Source: Ectocarpus siliculosus
Taxonomy: Eukaryota > Sar > Phaeophyceae > Ectocarpales > Ectocarpaceae
Assembly (NCBI GenBank): GCA_000310025.1
Contig: FN649759.1
Span: forward strand, 675,170-739,169
Length of the DNA stretch: 64,000 nucleotides
Reading direction: 5' to 3'
Shown here in pieces: positions 22,903-34,365 of this stretch (position 1 is its first letter; the number at the start of each line of letters is the position of its first letter). Both the position numbers and the translations under genes were made by a program. The notes below the pieces were generated by a model. It did no database searches. It worked only from the letters and a program-made list of their open reading frames with translations, and was not told the origin of the DNA.

Positions 22903-24282
22903 GGTGCCACCGTTGTCTGACGGTCGCGCGTTGAGGATACGTACTGTATAGAGCAGTCCTATGAATCGTACTGCAGTAGATGGCCGCGTTGGCAGAGGCA
23001 ACGTGCGCAAGCTTGTGGGGTCAACTTTGCTGCGAGAATTGTTGTCAATGTGGGAACGTAGCCTCTTCGAATACAAAACGAATGTCTCGAACAACTGTTC
23101 GTAGGAACCGGAATCACTCATTGTCCGTGATGAGTTGTAGCCCGATAAACTATTCGGGGGGATAACCTTAAGCATGGGCACGATATCGTACGATGTGATC
23201 GTTCAGCTATCAGAAATTCACGAGCCCTGCCCGAATATGGCGGGTCGATACGTGACGATACGGGACTACTGTAGACGTACCAACGTCAAGTCCATGCCAT
23301 CGGCTTGCTCGGATTGCCCACTTTTCCCTTGCGTGGTTCAAAATATTCCCTGCAGTGGCTATCACGTACTTGAGGCTGGTACCTGAGTTATTAATGCTCA
23401 ATGTCAAGAACAGCGTTCGTGTCACAGCCACAACATTTGTCAGAATGAACACGGAAATAAAATTTGTCTACACCGCCAAGTTGCGCTCGTCTTGGGTATA
23501 TTCACTTGTTTTCCCTCCGCAGCAAAGTTCTCTTTCAAGCAAATAAAGAAGTGAGCATTTACCCTCTTGGTTCTGGACGCCCAACAGGGGACACTTCGGG
23601 GACACAGCACTCAGAGGTTTGTTTATCGCACTGTGGTCGCCCTGGCCTCCGGTGCGTAAAACGCATGTGAAAACCCTTGGTCTATATATTTGGACCATCT
23701 GTCACGTCTCACGGAATGACATGTAGGAATGTTTCTAGCAGTTTCAAGTGTACTAGTTGATCGTGTTAATTTTGAAAAACAGTCGTGTGGTCCCTATTGC
23801 AACAGGGCTGATAATTGGTTGTCGATTTTGGGTGCTGACGAATACTCGACCAACGGTTTCAACCGCGGTTGCTCCCTTTTGTGGCGCTGCATTGTATGTA
23901 CGTTGACTTCCTTGTGCAATAGTTCTGGTTCGTCTTTTCGAGTCTCTTTGCTCGTGGGCGGGTACAAATGCTTAAAGAGATCAAGCGGACACGAAACCCA
24001 AAACGCACCAACATCAACGGCCTGAAACAGCGTGACGAAAGGTAAATTCACGTTTTCGCATCAAAATTCGGTGATCATGGTGGAGAAGAAGCGTTCGCCA
24101 ACCTAAATCTGATTCGCCGCCAATCCCAACGATGTGGCTAATGATAATACGGCGCACACAAACCTTCCAAAGTCTTCGCAGGTTTGACGCGAATAGAAAG
24201 GCACATCGTCATCAGGTGTGTCGCTTGACAAAGGACTGAGTATCTTGTCTCCTCATGGCCATTCATCGACCTTTCAGGGCCT
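22903..24282. other. upstream region of paralogue B with dispersed repeat
   Basis: The first ~150 bases resemble the upstream regions of C and D (a recognisable block with GGCAA..GT and CTTGTG.GGTCAA), so promoter sequence may be shared. From about 23870 a repeat related to 43.0-43.3 kb begins. No gene seen. Confidence 0.5.
23870..24120 (+). repeat. dispersed repeat, inverted relative to copy at 43.0-43.3 kb
   Basis: Matches by eye the reverse complement of about 43030-43310 at several ordered anchor segments, including GAGTCTCTTTGCT-like, CATCAACG..CTG and AAGAAGCGTTCGCCA, with diverged sequence between them. A weaker third copy lies near 36.5-36.7 kb in the same orientation as 43 kb. Likely an old mobile-element remnant; no coding capacity seen. 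Confidence 0.55.
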
Positions 24283-24714
24283 CTAGCCAGTCTTTGTCGC
24301 CGCCACGCGGAAACTGACGCAAGCGTAGTGCTCGCACCGACATGTGGCTACCGTTGTCCTCGGTCCCTCCCACGTTTTACCTGAGTTGGAATACATTGAT
24401 TGTAGGATGATAACCGTTCGACGAAAATCTTCGCATGCTTTGTTCTCGCCAGTGGCACCAGCAACCTTTCTGTTGCGTGTGTTTTTTAGAACGCGACGGG
24501 TCTCGGAAGAATGACGATCGATACCCTTGGCCGTTGCGAGAGAGGGATATTTTCTCTGTGACTTGCGATTGATCACAGACTTTGGCCATGCCGACACGGC
24601 CATCTCTTCGATGAGAAAGAGGTGGTATCTACTGCAATATTTGCAGTACGATTCAGACATGAATTCTGCGACAGGGGGTGGTGAGGCGACATCCCCGGAG
24701 TTGACGGCAGACAT
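24283..24714 (-). CDS. hypothetical protein, 143 aa
   Basis: Open from ATG 24714 to stop 24283. N-terminus MSAVNSGDVASPPPVAEF is followed by a Cys-pair segment (SYCKYCSRYH) and a basic middle. It resembles no family I know and lacks a second metal-binding pair. An overlapping plus-strand frame is also open, so a chance frame is possible. A donor-like site inside (..AACAGAAAG|GTTGCT) means a spliced form cannot be excluded. Confidence 0.28.
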   Translation of the reverse strand: MSAVNSGDVASPPPVAEFMSESYCKYCSRYHLFLIEEMAVSAWPKSVINRKSQRKYPSLATAKGIDRHSSETRRVLKNTRNRKVAGATGENKACEDFRRTVIILQSMYSNSGKTWEGPRTTVATCRCEHYACVSFRVAATKTG

Positions 24715-26922
24715 GGCGTTGGCGACGTCTGCCGGAAAGATGCTGACTCGGAGCCTGAATAAATGAGTAGACTAGATGTTGATCAACGTCTCACTGCCCA
24801 TGCTTGAGAATAAGGAAGACGGGCACATTTTGTAAGGAGTATGCCATGGCAGCGTTCATGGCAGCAGGATCACTTCAGAGCATCATGGGAAGTCATAATG
24901 TCATGAAATTTGGCGTCAACCGGATTGCTGCGGGTCCAGATTCAAGTACGCGTAGGGGCGCCCACATGATATTCTTTTCCTCTCCTATATCGTGACAAGA
25001 AACGCGATACTTTTTGCGCCCCCTCATTTTTTCACCAGGTGATCCTGTGCTTCATTGTTGTTCCATCATCCGTCGCGCTCATCTTTGACGATTTCGTTTT
25101 GCCCAGTGATACTGCTCCCTTTTTGGCCCATACTGATTGAGTGATAATCTATTGACTCCAGGGTCAAAGAGTCAGTGCACGAGTCAAGCCACGAAGAGAT
25201 CTATCGCATGCTGAGACTATCGCTAAAGCTGCCGCCGAGGAAGCAACGGCCTCCGTGCAAACGTTTGGATGTCCGAAAATTTCATCAGGACTACTGTAGT
25301 GCATTTTGTCGGGGGTCCGGTTTCGTTTGGTCGAACCACGGTCCAAAGTGTATGTTCTAGAAACAGTTGACAAAGGCGTCGTCTGCAGGTTTACTGACGG
25401 GCAAGGCAACTGACACGGTTGAAAGTATTTTCCCGCGGTACGAGCTTTCTATCGCCTGGTGCCAAGTGCTCAGGATTGTCTCTTGTTGATCAATTGCTAA
25501 ACTCCCAGGTTGGAGACAGCCTACATACATGATACGAGCCAACCTTTCTTACCAACTACGTTTGGCGATGCATCTCAAATCTCTGGCCAACCCGCAACCG
25601 GCGTTTGTCGACACGCCCCTATTTGCGGTGTAAACTACGCAATCGGCGAAAAGTAACCCGTGGCGCTCCCTCGCCACCCCGGAACAGTTCGAAGACCGAC
25701 TGCACTCACGCAAATGGCATCTTCGACTGAGATACATTCGTTTGTTTCCCGCCGATCTCCTACTATGGTCAATACGCTTGCAGGAGAGGCATTCAACACG
25801 GACAGTACTCCTCCAATGAACAACTCTCGCCTTGACGACAAATGAACGTTGTTTCCTTCTCAGGTGGCATATCGCTAGACCAACCGGACTCCTAGGGTTG
25901 CGACATTTAACCTTGGAGGGTGTTTAGAGTCGAACAGGCTTCCCATCGAGGAGAACACGAATACACCTTTTGGAGAGACGGTGAGTTGTACTTGGTGGCA
26001 CCCTGAGCTGCAGGTACCCAAGTCAGCCCTCAAATTTTGGTCGCCACAGACCATTCAACCTGGGCACACAATGAAGGGTGGAGGGGGAGGCGAGATGATT
26101 GCCAGGAGCATCCCAAACGCTGCAATGCCTTGACTCGTTCGAAAGCATCCTCTTTGGGGCCGAATGGTACGTACGTCTACGGCGAAGTGAAATACGAATC
26201 TCGCGAGGGAATGGCTTTCGGGTTGGATGGTGGAGAAAAACCGTTCAAGACCCCCATATATTTGTTTCATGAGTGAACCATGAACCCTGTTCAGCACACG
26301 TATCGCGTGGTCTGGTACGATAGACTCTTGGTGGCGCGGTATCATTTGCGGGGCTGGCTACCATCCTATCAGATGGAATGATTAGGATTGAGCTTAGGGG
26401 TCTGGAACACTGCCGTAGATGAACCAGCATTGTGCTGAATGTACATTGCGAACGCAGGGAGCACAATATTTCTGAAATATTCTGAGAGTTGCTGCGAACG
26501 CAGGATGGGCGGCAAACAGGGGTCACAAGGTCGTCATCAACAGTGGGTGATTCCAACCGTTGTGTGTACCGTAAGCAAAGTGTATTCAATCACAGAATTC
26601 AACCAAACTCATGATTCCGAGGGTTTCGGCGATTATCTTTTTCACTCACTCAAGAAATGGCCTCAATGTACAAACGGCCAATTAATACTCTTTTTGCTCT
26701 CAAGCTTGGCGCATCTGGGTGCAAGGGTAGTGATAGCGGTCGATTCTTCGGGGAAAACGAGTGAAAACAAAGGAAGTCTGGCCGCACCGCCGTCAAAGGA
26801 ATAAAAATTCACAGTCCAGGTATTGATCACCACCAGCACCCGGCGTCTGACGACCGTTCACCGAACCACATCTCGACACACCCGCCGAGCAAAACCATCA
26901 GAAATAGGCATGTATGTCTTCG

Positions 26923-27614
26923 TACTTTTCCATGGAAGCCCGTGGAACGTTCCGTTGAATTCCATGGAAATCCATGAAAGTCTGTGAAATTTTCATGATT
27001 TTTCATGGAACGTCCAATGGAAGTCCATGGATATTCATGGAAGTTCATGGTCATGAACTGTTCATGGAGGTCCGTGGACGTTCATGACATATCATGGAGT
27101 TCCGTTGAAGCCCACGGACTTCCACGGAACTATGTACAAGGAATGTCACGAACGTTCATGGACTTCCGTGAAAAATTCATGAAAGATTAAGATATCATGG
27201 ACGTTCATGAGGTTTGTGTCATGAAACACTGTATGGAAGCATTCCATTGCGTGTCATGGAACGTTTCACGAAAACATTTCGTGGACGTTCATGACAGCGG
27301 GTTCATGAACGTCTATAAACGATAACGGAATGTGTCATGGAACGTGGCGGTGGACATCAATGGAATATTTCATGGACTCTCATGAGTGCCCATGAAATAT
27401 TCCCTGGATGTCTACTGAACGTTTCATGGAAGTCCATGGAAGTCCGTGGCATATTTCATGGACGTTCGTTAAAATATTCATGGACTTTCGTTCATGGATT
27501 TTCATGGACGTTCATAGACGTTCATGGCCAACATGTCATGAACTTCTATGAAATGCTTTATGAAAGTTCATGAACGTTCATGAAGTTTCATGACACATTT
27601 TATGGACATTCATC
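26923..27614. repeat. CATGGA-type palindromic satellite, block 1
   Basis: Dense array of short, degenerate, self-complementary units built around TCCATGGA/TTCATGAA, spaced about 11-13 bases. Because the units are near-palindromic, both strands look alike. Unit D lacks this block at the equivalent place, so it is an insertion or local expansion. Any open frame here (peptides rich in MEFHG and SWNFM) is a by-product of the repeat. Confidence 0.85.
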
Positions 27615-28334
27615 AACACCACCACACACTGCTGTCGTAATAGTTTTTGGGATTCTCACTTGGAGGGAAAACGGCATGGCTCGTAACCCGTGGTAGTTTT
27701 TTCACGCTTAGATCATTGCTGTGTTCGCGCGGGTCTGAAGCGGCGCTCGACCCCGAAGCTTTTCCTTTGCCCCTAAGAATAGGTCCACGTAGTAGACGCC
27801 CGGGAAGCACGGGATCCTCGAAGAGAGACGGCACGGAACCGACACTGGAATACCAGCAGCCCTGACGGTGAAGAGAGAGAGACCGACACAAGAAAGGAAG
27901 AAATCCGGGAAGCAAAGTCGGGTCTCCCACACTCATTGGCCGCTTTGCTAAACAAACCCCCCATGGGGCACCCATGAGCAACCCATGATTCATGGGCAGC
28001 CCATACGGACCGCCAATGAGTGAGTGCCCTTCAACCGGAACCAGTGTGCTCTCGTAAGCAATACGTTCTCTGACTTGGGAGGGGCTTTACAACGAGCGGC
28101 GAATAACCCAAACACTGACCCTAACCCCAAACCCAAGCCCACGCGATACATACGTGCTGCGTTCGCGTTGGGTGGCTTGGTTCTACGCTGTACCGGTGGC
28201 TAACTTCGAGGTTGATATGCCGGTGGCGAAGCTCTAGGTTGAAGTGCCCAAGGTGGGCACTTCGTGGGCAGTTCATAGGTAGAGTTTGCGTATTATCTGA
28301 CACTATTGTTTTGTTATGAAGTTTGATAGGAAAC
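27615..28334. other. spacer between satellite blocks
   Basis: About 720 bases of mostly unique sequence separating the two satellite blocks, with a small cluster of CCCATG/CATGGG motifs at 27958-28010. Absent from unit D. Possibly the body of the inserted element whose ends are the repeat blocks; no coding frame supported. Confidence 0.45.
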
Positions 28335-28950
28335 ATGCCATGATATCCATAGACTTCCATGAAGTATTTCATGGGCTTGAATGAGCGCCCATGACAATTT
28401 TCATGAAATCGTAAGGAACGTTTCATGGAGATCCATGACATTCCATGGACGTCCATGAAATTCCATGAAATTCCATGAAATTCCATGAAATTCCATGGAC
28501 GTCGATGGAACTCCATGGAATGATACGTGGCCTGCAATAGAAGTGTATGCAGTTCCGTTGAATTCCATGGAAGTCCATGGTTTCCTTGAAAAAAGTGCCT
28601 CGTGAACATCCACGAACATTCATCACTGTTGAAGGATGCCCACGGTTTTCGTTTGTCGAACAACATTTCAGCTTCATGGGAAGGTGACGTGGACGTCCGA
28701 GGAATGTTTCATGGACTACCGCCATGAAACGTTTCGAGGAATTTCATGGACGACTTCCATCGACTTTTCGCTGCTTCCATGGAATTCCATGGACTTTTAT
28801 GGAATTCCATGGACTTTTCATTGACATTTTCAAGAAATTTCATTTCCGTGAAGAAAGTTGATGGAAGTCCATGGACCGTTTCGTGGAAGTCCATGGAAGT
28901 TCGTTCGTTCATGGTAGTCCATGGAATTCCATGAAATGCTCCATGACAAA
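28335..28950. repeat. CATGGA-type palindromic satellite, block 2
   Basis: Same family as 26923-27614. Includes an 11-base perfect tandem run (ATGAAATTCC, period 11) at about 28453-28497. Sequence collinear with unit D resumes immediately after (ACAAAGTACTACATTGTAG, compare 38897 onward), which places the right edge near 28950. Confidence 0.85.
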
Positions 28951-30926
28951 GTACTACATTGTAGATGACTGCTCAGAAAGGTAGAGGAAGACGTGAGAGT
29001 TCCGAAAATGCACGCATCGACAACAAAATTCTTGGAACAACGTACACATATCAATAGCCAAATCTCGCAGCTACGAGAGGGAAGGCGAGCAAGGGATGAT
29101 GATGAGCTATCAAGGACTGCATTGTGACACATGTAGCAAGAACAGGCGTTGAAAGTTGAAGGCCCATGAAAGCAAGAATGGTCCTTTTGTTTTCGAAATG
29201 CGCACCAAAACAGGGGTATGAAAATGAAAGTAAAACAAAGTTGATGGGAGGTGGCAAGCAGCAAGCGCAGAAACGGCGAAAGGATGGTGGCCCCGCCTGT
29301 AACAAGCAAGAAAGAACTTCAGACATGGTCTCTTTGTCGCAAGATGGGCCAATATGGCCAAAATGTTGGAAGCAAAGAACGAGACAAAATGTTGCGGGGA
29401 AAATAGAAAATACTCACAGACGTCGGCCTAGGGGAACTGCTACCAACATCGCTTGAGACTAGAAATAGAAATGTAAAATTTTGATGCTTGCTGTAGTCTA
29501 TGCATACCAGTTTCAGACTGCAGCAGCAGCGGTTCGGAATTCATCAAAAGGGATTTGTGGGCCAATCAATGGAGAAGGCTTCAGGGTACTATTTACACAC
29601 CCCAAGCAGAAGAGACAATCGAACACAAAGTCCCTCGTGCGACATACGAGGCGGACACACCTGAAATGCTACGGGGGTTGATCATCACCATGTTGGGAAT
29701 ATCGGAGGAAGCACACAAATATCCTGGGCAAGCCTCTCCCGTTATCAACGTTCAACACGCGCTGGATACAGGAATCACTGCTCTCGTAAACGCAATCTAC
29801 CGACAGCTATTTTTACTGCATTGGACAGGTGACTCTCGCATCATGAAGCTATCACTCGATCGGCTATTGCCTCAACGCAACCCTTTCTTACCGTAGCCCA
29901 GTCTCTTCCGTAAGAATCAACGCCGGGCGCTCAGCGAGTGGCCGTCTCGTCGCCAAGAAGACTGACGTGCTCCATGATGAAGCTTTCGCAGCCCTTGAAG
30001 TACATGTCCACAAATTCTTCAAACGCAAAACGGTCACCGGCCTTGATGGTGACGCGAGGTGTCTCGTTCATTCCCTCGAGTTTTTCGTCATCAGCCCACC
30101 GCACACGCTTTGCCATGCGGAGTACGTCGAGTACCTTCGAGAAGACAGACGGCTTACAGTCGATCACACGACGCCCATTGCTATCGACATCTTTCTTCGC
30201 AGCCGGCCATTTGTCCTCGTCAAACCGAGCGGCAAGGGCCGAGCTAGGGCAAATCCTCAGGGTGGAGCGCAGAGTCATCATTTCTGTCCCACGTACGCTC
30301 AGCTCCACAACGTCCTCCTCTTGTCCGTTTGCCACGTCTGGGCCGTACACCGCCGCCAAGGCCGTAGCGCATGCGGTCGTCCTGGCCTTGGCAGGGGAAA
30401 GCTCAATGCCTGCTTCTTGCAGAACCATCTCCGCTTCCATCAACGAGTCAGCAATCAAACGCCCAAAGGTAGGGACATCGTCACTAGTCCTCACAGGTGC
30501 CATCGGTGTAACTGTGCCCGCTCCTGCGTGATGTTCTTGCTTGGCCAAAGAGAGGGTACCTGTCGGCTTGGGGCACACACGAAACGTCTCGATATCCACA
30601 AGGAGACGCCCGTTGAGTAGAAGAAAAGGAGACCCGGCTGGGACAGTGTACGTGAAGTTTGCCGTGTGGACAGTGCTCGCCGTTCCGTGCCACATCACTC
30701 GTGTGTCGCTTCCAAAGGTGGGCCCATGTTCGGCACCAAGATGTAAGGCCTTGTAGGCCTGTCCATCCTTGAGGTCCCACTTCATCGGTTGAAAAGAGGC
30801 CGGTCCCAATCCACTTCCTGTACTTTCCTCCTTGAACATGAACAAGAATGCCCCCGGGGAAGCGGCCCAGGAAGGGTAACCACATTTAGGGGTCCACGGA
30901 ACGCTCGAGAATCCTCCGATGATGGG

Positions 30927-30931
30927 GTCTG
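30927..30931. repeat. target site duplication, left copy (GTCTG)
   Basis: GTCTG directly precedes the left LTR and is repeated at 34604-34608 after the right LTR. Five bases is the usual length for Ty1/copia integrases. Confidence 0.9.
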
Positions 30932-31169
30932 TGTTGAGGCAACAGCACTGTCACTGCAGTTGCTGTACAGCTATTCCTTCAGCTGTGGCTACAAAGTAGC
31001 TGGCATGTGATGCGAGGTTAGGTAGGCAAACACACAGAGTGATATTATTATCCACACAGACGCCCAATCTGTCTTCACCTGACGGTTACAGACTTGGCAA
31101 CGCCTTCACAATACCGCATAAACCCATGCAGTAGAATAGAGTCGTTCTTGTACCGCAATTACTCCAACA
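30932..31169 (-). repeat. copia 3' LTR
   Basis: 238 bases, differing from the other LTR only at its fifth base on the plus strand (TGTTGAGG here, TGTTAAGG there). The change sits in the terminal inverted repeat region. Confidence 0.93.
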
Positions 31170-31447
31170 TGTCCTCTCAAGAACTACGTCATTCTAGTAC
31201 CTATGCATCAGATCCAATTCTCTCTCGATGTCCTCTCGAAAACAATATCCATGTCCTCTCGAAACAATGCTATCTTAAGAACTTCTGTCTCAATATCAAT
31301 TGTTTTGCCTTTCTCAGCTGCGTTGCATCAGCAGCGATTTATTTTCCTTCGACACAAATCTCCCGAATTTTCTTCTAACATATACACACACATACACCAT
31401 CCAACCCTCAAGACATAAAGTCTGATTACGAAGAAGAGGGGAGGTGA

Positions 31448-32259
31448 TCAAACTCCTAACAGCATGCCACGGGCGCGGAGAAACTCCGACGGGTTTAGCC
31501 CTTTCGTAAAAATGTCCGCTTTCTGAAGCGACGTCGATATTTGCTTCACGTCTACGACTCCATCAGCTACCAGCGACCTTACGTGGTGAAAATATACGTC
31601 AATGTGCTTCGTCCTTGGGGTGATACGGAAGCTACGAGTTAATTTTAGAGCTCCCGAGTTGTCCTCCCACACCACGGTTGCTTCTTCCTGAGTCTGATTT
31701 ATGGTGTCCAGCAGGTGGCGGAAGTACTTGATGATGTTGCACCCCTTCGACAAAGCCACGAACTCTGCTTCAACGGAAGAGGTCGCCACCACCGTCTGCT
31801 TGGATGATGTCCATTCCACCGGTCCACCAGCGAAGTACAACACGACTCCCGTGGTGGAGTAGCCCTTGTCTAGGTCGCCTGCAAAATCTGAGTCGACAAA
31901 CGCCGTAATGACGTTTCCATCTCCGGCGTCCTCGCCGTAGCGTACACCGATTGATATCGTACCTTTCAGGTACCTGAGTACGCGTTTGAGTTTCTGCATC
32001 GCCCTCGGACCTGGTTTCGCCATACTCCGCGTCAGAACCATTACGGAGTGAGTAATGTCGGGCCTTGTGCACCTGCTGAGATATAGAAGCGAGCCTGTGG
32101 CGGAGCGGAAATATGTGGTATCCTCCGCTGACAGCACCTCGTCCTCCAAGACGGACACCGGTCCAGCCTCAGACGGAGATGTCGTCGGACGCGCGTCGGC
32201 CATGCCGAACTTGTCCAACACTGCGTTGGTATACGCTTTCCTGTTCCAAAAGAATCGTC
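31448..32259 (-). CDS. copia Pol, C-terminal part (reverse transcriptase end and RNase H)
   Basis: Frame running out of the assembly gap to stop 31448. It shows the end of the RT region (FWNRKAYTNAVLDKFGMADA, YFRSATGSLLYLSRCTRPDI, LKRVLRYLKGT) and a copia RNase H: FVDSDFAGD with the first acidic residues, VEWTSSKQTVVATSSVEAEF, the WEDNSGALKL block and TKHIDVYFHHVR, ending KADIFTKGLNP. All are standard Ty1/copia Pol landmarks. The frame is intact on this side of the gap. The YxDD catalytic motif of RT would lie in the gap. Confidence 0.9.
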
Positions 32260-32359
32260 NNNNNNNNNNNNNNNNNNNNNNNNNNNNNNNNNNNNNNNNN
32301 NNNNNNNNNNNNNNNNNNNNNNNNNNNNNNNNNNNNNNNNNNNNNNNNNNNNNNNNNNN
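32260..32359. other. assembly gap (100 N)
   Basis: Exactly 100 N, the conventional length for a gap of unknown size. In protein terms it runs from just after the GAG-pre-integrase motif to late reverse transcriptase, so the true missing length is probably around 2 kb. Confidence 0.97.
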
Positions 32360-33560
32360 CCATCCTCCGGTGCCAGACACCGGCATCGGTATCGGCACGG
32401 AAAACCAGCGGAGAACTAGGCAGGTCGAGATTCAGGTCGTCCAGGATGAGATTCACGACGTACATTCGAGGCACCTCTGCTGTTGATATGGGGAAAGACA
32501 GGTTCCGGCTTCGCAGGGCCGGAGGTGCCGAAAGTAGATCCGTCTTCACCCCCTTCTCATCCAACGCTCCGACAGAAAATATGTTTGCTCCAAGATCCCG
32601 CACAAGCAGAACCTCCAATTCTATCGGGACGGGTTGACCTTTGTCATTCTTGAGTTTGAACTTCAGCGTACCTTTCTTGGTGGCGCTGGATGTGCCGCAC
32701 GAACCCTTGATGCGGACGTCGCAGTCAACCAAGTCGACTACATGTTGTGAGACTGGGCTCTCGCCGCTTACCATGTGTCCCGAAGCGGCGGTGTCGATGA
32801 ACACCCTCGTATGCTCGGCGGGCGCTGTCTTGTCCACTGCACGAAAAACGTTGGTGTACGCGACCAGCTCCTCATGCTGTATCGCGGCAGGCGGGTCCAT
32901 TTCCTGCTCGTAGGAGGCAGCAGGCTCCTCGGTTTCCTCTGCTGTGGCAGGCGCAATCGGCACCTGCAATGGGACAGCACGTTCCAACAATGGTAGCGAA
33001 GCTGTGGCAGGCGCAGCCAACACCTGCCCTACATTGACATCGGACGCCTCCTCAGGGGTCGATGCAGCAGGCGCAAACGGCACCTGCTCGGGATCGCCTA
33101 TGGCGATGTCGAACGATTCCAGCGTGAGGTCGACCTCGCGCGCGTGCGTGAGCCACGCCTGTGTCGTGGCTTCCGCGATCGTGTTGACCACCTGCTGCTG
33201 CTGCTGCGGTCGCTGTTGTTCACGGTTCGAAAACCGCGTGGCATTGGAGGCGCGAAGCGGGCAGTTCGTCCAGGTGTGTTCCGTAGAATTGTGACAGTAT
33301 ACTGCATAAGCCGTCCCTGTCGTACCCGCGTCTTTGCTGTGAGTGGTTTGGCCGTCCAGAGGGCCGGTTGTCGGAAGACGCACCACCAGCTCCGTTGCCA
33401 GAAGTTGCGCCGCCATGGTTCTGGTCGTTGCTGTTGTTCCCCCTCGACGACCCGTTGTTACGGTTCGACGAGTTGTTCCAGCTGCCACGTCCGCGTCCAC
33501 CGCGCTGCGCGCGTCCACGACCATGATGACCGCCGCCCTTACGGGAAGAACGCGCTCCAC
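32360..33560 (-). CDS. copia Pol, N-terminal part (protease, GAG-pre-integrase)
   Basis: Frame overlapping the end of gag and shifted by +1 relative to it. From the junction (about 33320) it reads a degenerate zinc knuckle (YCHNSTEHTWTNC), a Gln-rich linker and a low-complexity acidic/alanine region. It then has a retroviral-type aspartic protease active site VFIDTAASGHM (copia consensus D-[ST]-[GA]-A-S-x-H-[ML]) and, at the gap edge, the AGVWHRRM start of GAG-pre-integrase. The upstream part (33330-33560) is probably gag read out of frame. Integrase is in the gap. Confidence 0.85.
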
Positions 33561-34308
33561 CGTGTGTGACGGTATTCAGCGCACGGCTGCTGCTTCTGGA
33601 CGCGTTCTTCGAGGCAACTTTACCACGAATGTGCATCGCGTGGAACGAAGTGGCTCGGTCGGCGACCTCCTCGAAGGACAAGACGCTCCCAGCAGCCTGG
33701 CCGCACAGCAGCCCTGTCTTGAACTCTTTGTAGTGGTCGTCCGGCAGTGCTTTCAGGAAAGCGAACGTCTTTCGGTGGTCAGCCACCGTGTCGTTATACA
33801 CGGCTAGCTCCGTGCAGATCCGGCGCATGTCTTGAATAACATTGGCCGGATCAAAGTCGTGGTCCGCAGTAACTGCCAAAGATATGAACTTCTCGTGCAG
33901 CTCCTGCGTACGGTATACCCCAGCGGCCTGGTACTTTCGTTCCAGGGCGAGGAATGCTCCACGACCGTCTCCGTTGTAGGAAGACCCGATAGGCGCGTAT
34001 GCCTGCACAGTCTGTGAGGCCGCGCTCTGGTAGCCCCCGGTTTCAGATGTAGCGAGCATCAGCCGGGTAAAGATCTGTCCGTTCTTGTCCTGGTATCCTT
34101 CCAGGGCAGTTTGGTATGCCAAAGTCTGGTTTGGCGTAGCGCTTGGTCCAGGATCCGTAGGGGCTTTCTCCACTCCCAACAGAACCTTGTGCAGCTTGTC
34201 CTCCATAAATAAGGAGGTCTGCAGAGTTCGCCAGCCGACGTAGTCGCCTGGGTCACCACTGAACTTGGCGAATCCTCTTCGGATCTCGCCTGACGAGCCG
34301 GTAGCCAT
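33220..34308 (-). CDS. copia Gag
   Basis: ATG 34308 to stop 33220. It begins MATGSSGEIRRGFAKFSG, with the helical gag core (DYVGWRTLQTSLFMEDKL, ALERKYQAAGVYRTQELHEKF, LKALPDDHYKEFKTGLL) and a basic Gly/Arg/Asn-rich RNA-binding tail. The last ~20 residues after YDRDG appear to be out-of-frame reading; the natural continuation (TAYAVYCHNS) is in the +1 frame. That implies either a programmed +1 shift or a one-base error or mutation near 33315. Nucleocapsid-like role in the element's particles. Confidence 0.88.
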   Translation of the reverse strand: MATGSSGEIRRGFAKFSGDPGDYVGWRTLQTSLFMEDKLHKVLLGVEKAPTDPGPSATPNQTLAYQTALEGYQDKNGQIFTRLMLATSETGGYQSAASQTVQAYAPIGSSYNGDGRGAFLALERKYQAAGVYRTQELHEKFISLAVTADHDFDPANVIQDMRRICTELAVYNDTVADHRKTFAFLKALPDDHYKEFKTGLLCGQAAGSVLSFEEVADRATSFHAMHIRGKVASKNASRSSSRALNTVTHGGARSSRKGGGHHGRGRAQRGGRGRGSWNNSSNRNNGSSRGNNSNDQNHGGATSGNGAGGASSDNRPSGRPNHSQQRRGYDRDGLCSILSQFYGTHLDELPASRLQCHAVFEP

Positions 34309-34349
34309 GCTTACCGACGCTTGTGACTCTGGTGTACTAGCTCGAGCAA

Positions 34350-34365
34350 CTCGAGGCTCAAAACC
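34350..34365 (-). other. candidate primer binding site of the copia element
   Basis: Directly inside the 5' LTR the minus strand reads GGTTTTGAGCCTCGAG. The position is right for a tRNA primer site and the start resembles copia initiator-Met-type sites (GGTxxxGAGCC). Assignment to a tRNA needs the host tRNA sequences. Confidence 0.4.

Noticed and set aside
22903-23181. Upstream extension of paralogue B to ATG 23181 (678 aa)
   Set aside because: The extra 93 codons are not conserved in A, C or D, all of which start at the equivalent of ATG 22902 with a SNEK motif.
28121-28725. Open frames encoding repeats such as MEFHG and SWNFM
   Set aside because: They arise from the CATGGA satellite in every frame because the 11-base unit lacks stops. 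No start context or non-repeat conserved sequence.
29555-29896. 113-codon plus-strand frame downstream of paralogue C with protein-like composition
   Set aside because: The homologous stretch in unit D (39.33-39.45 kb) does not keep the same frame, so coding conservation is not supported.
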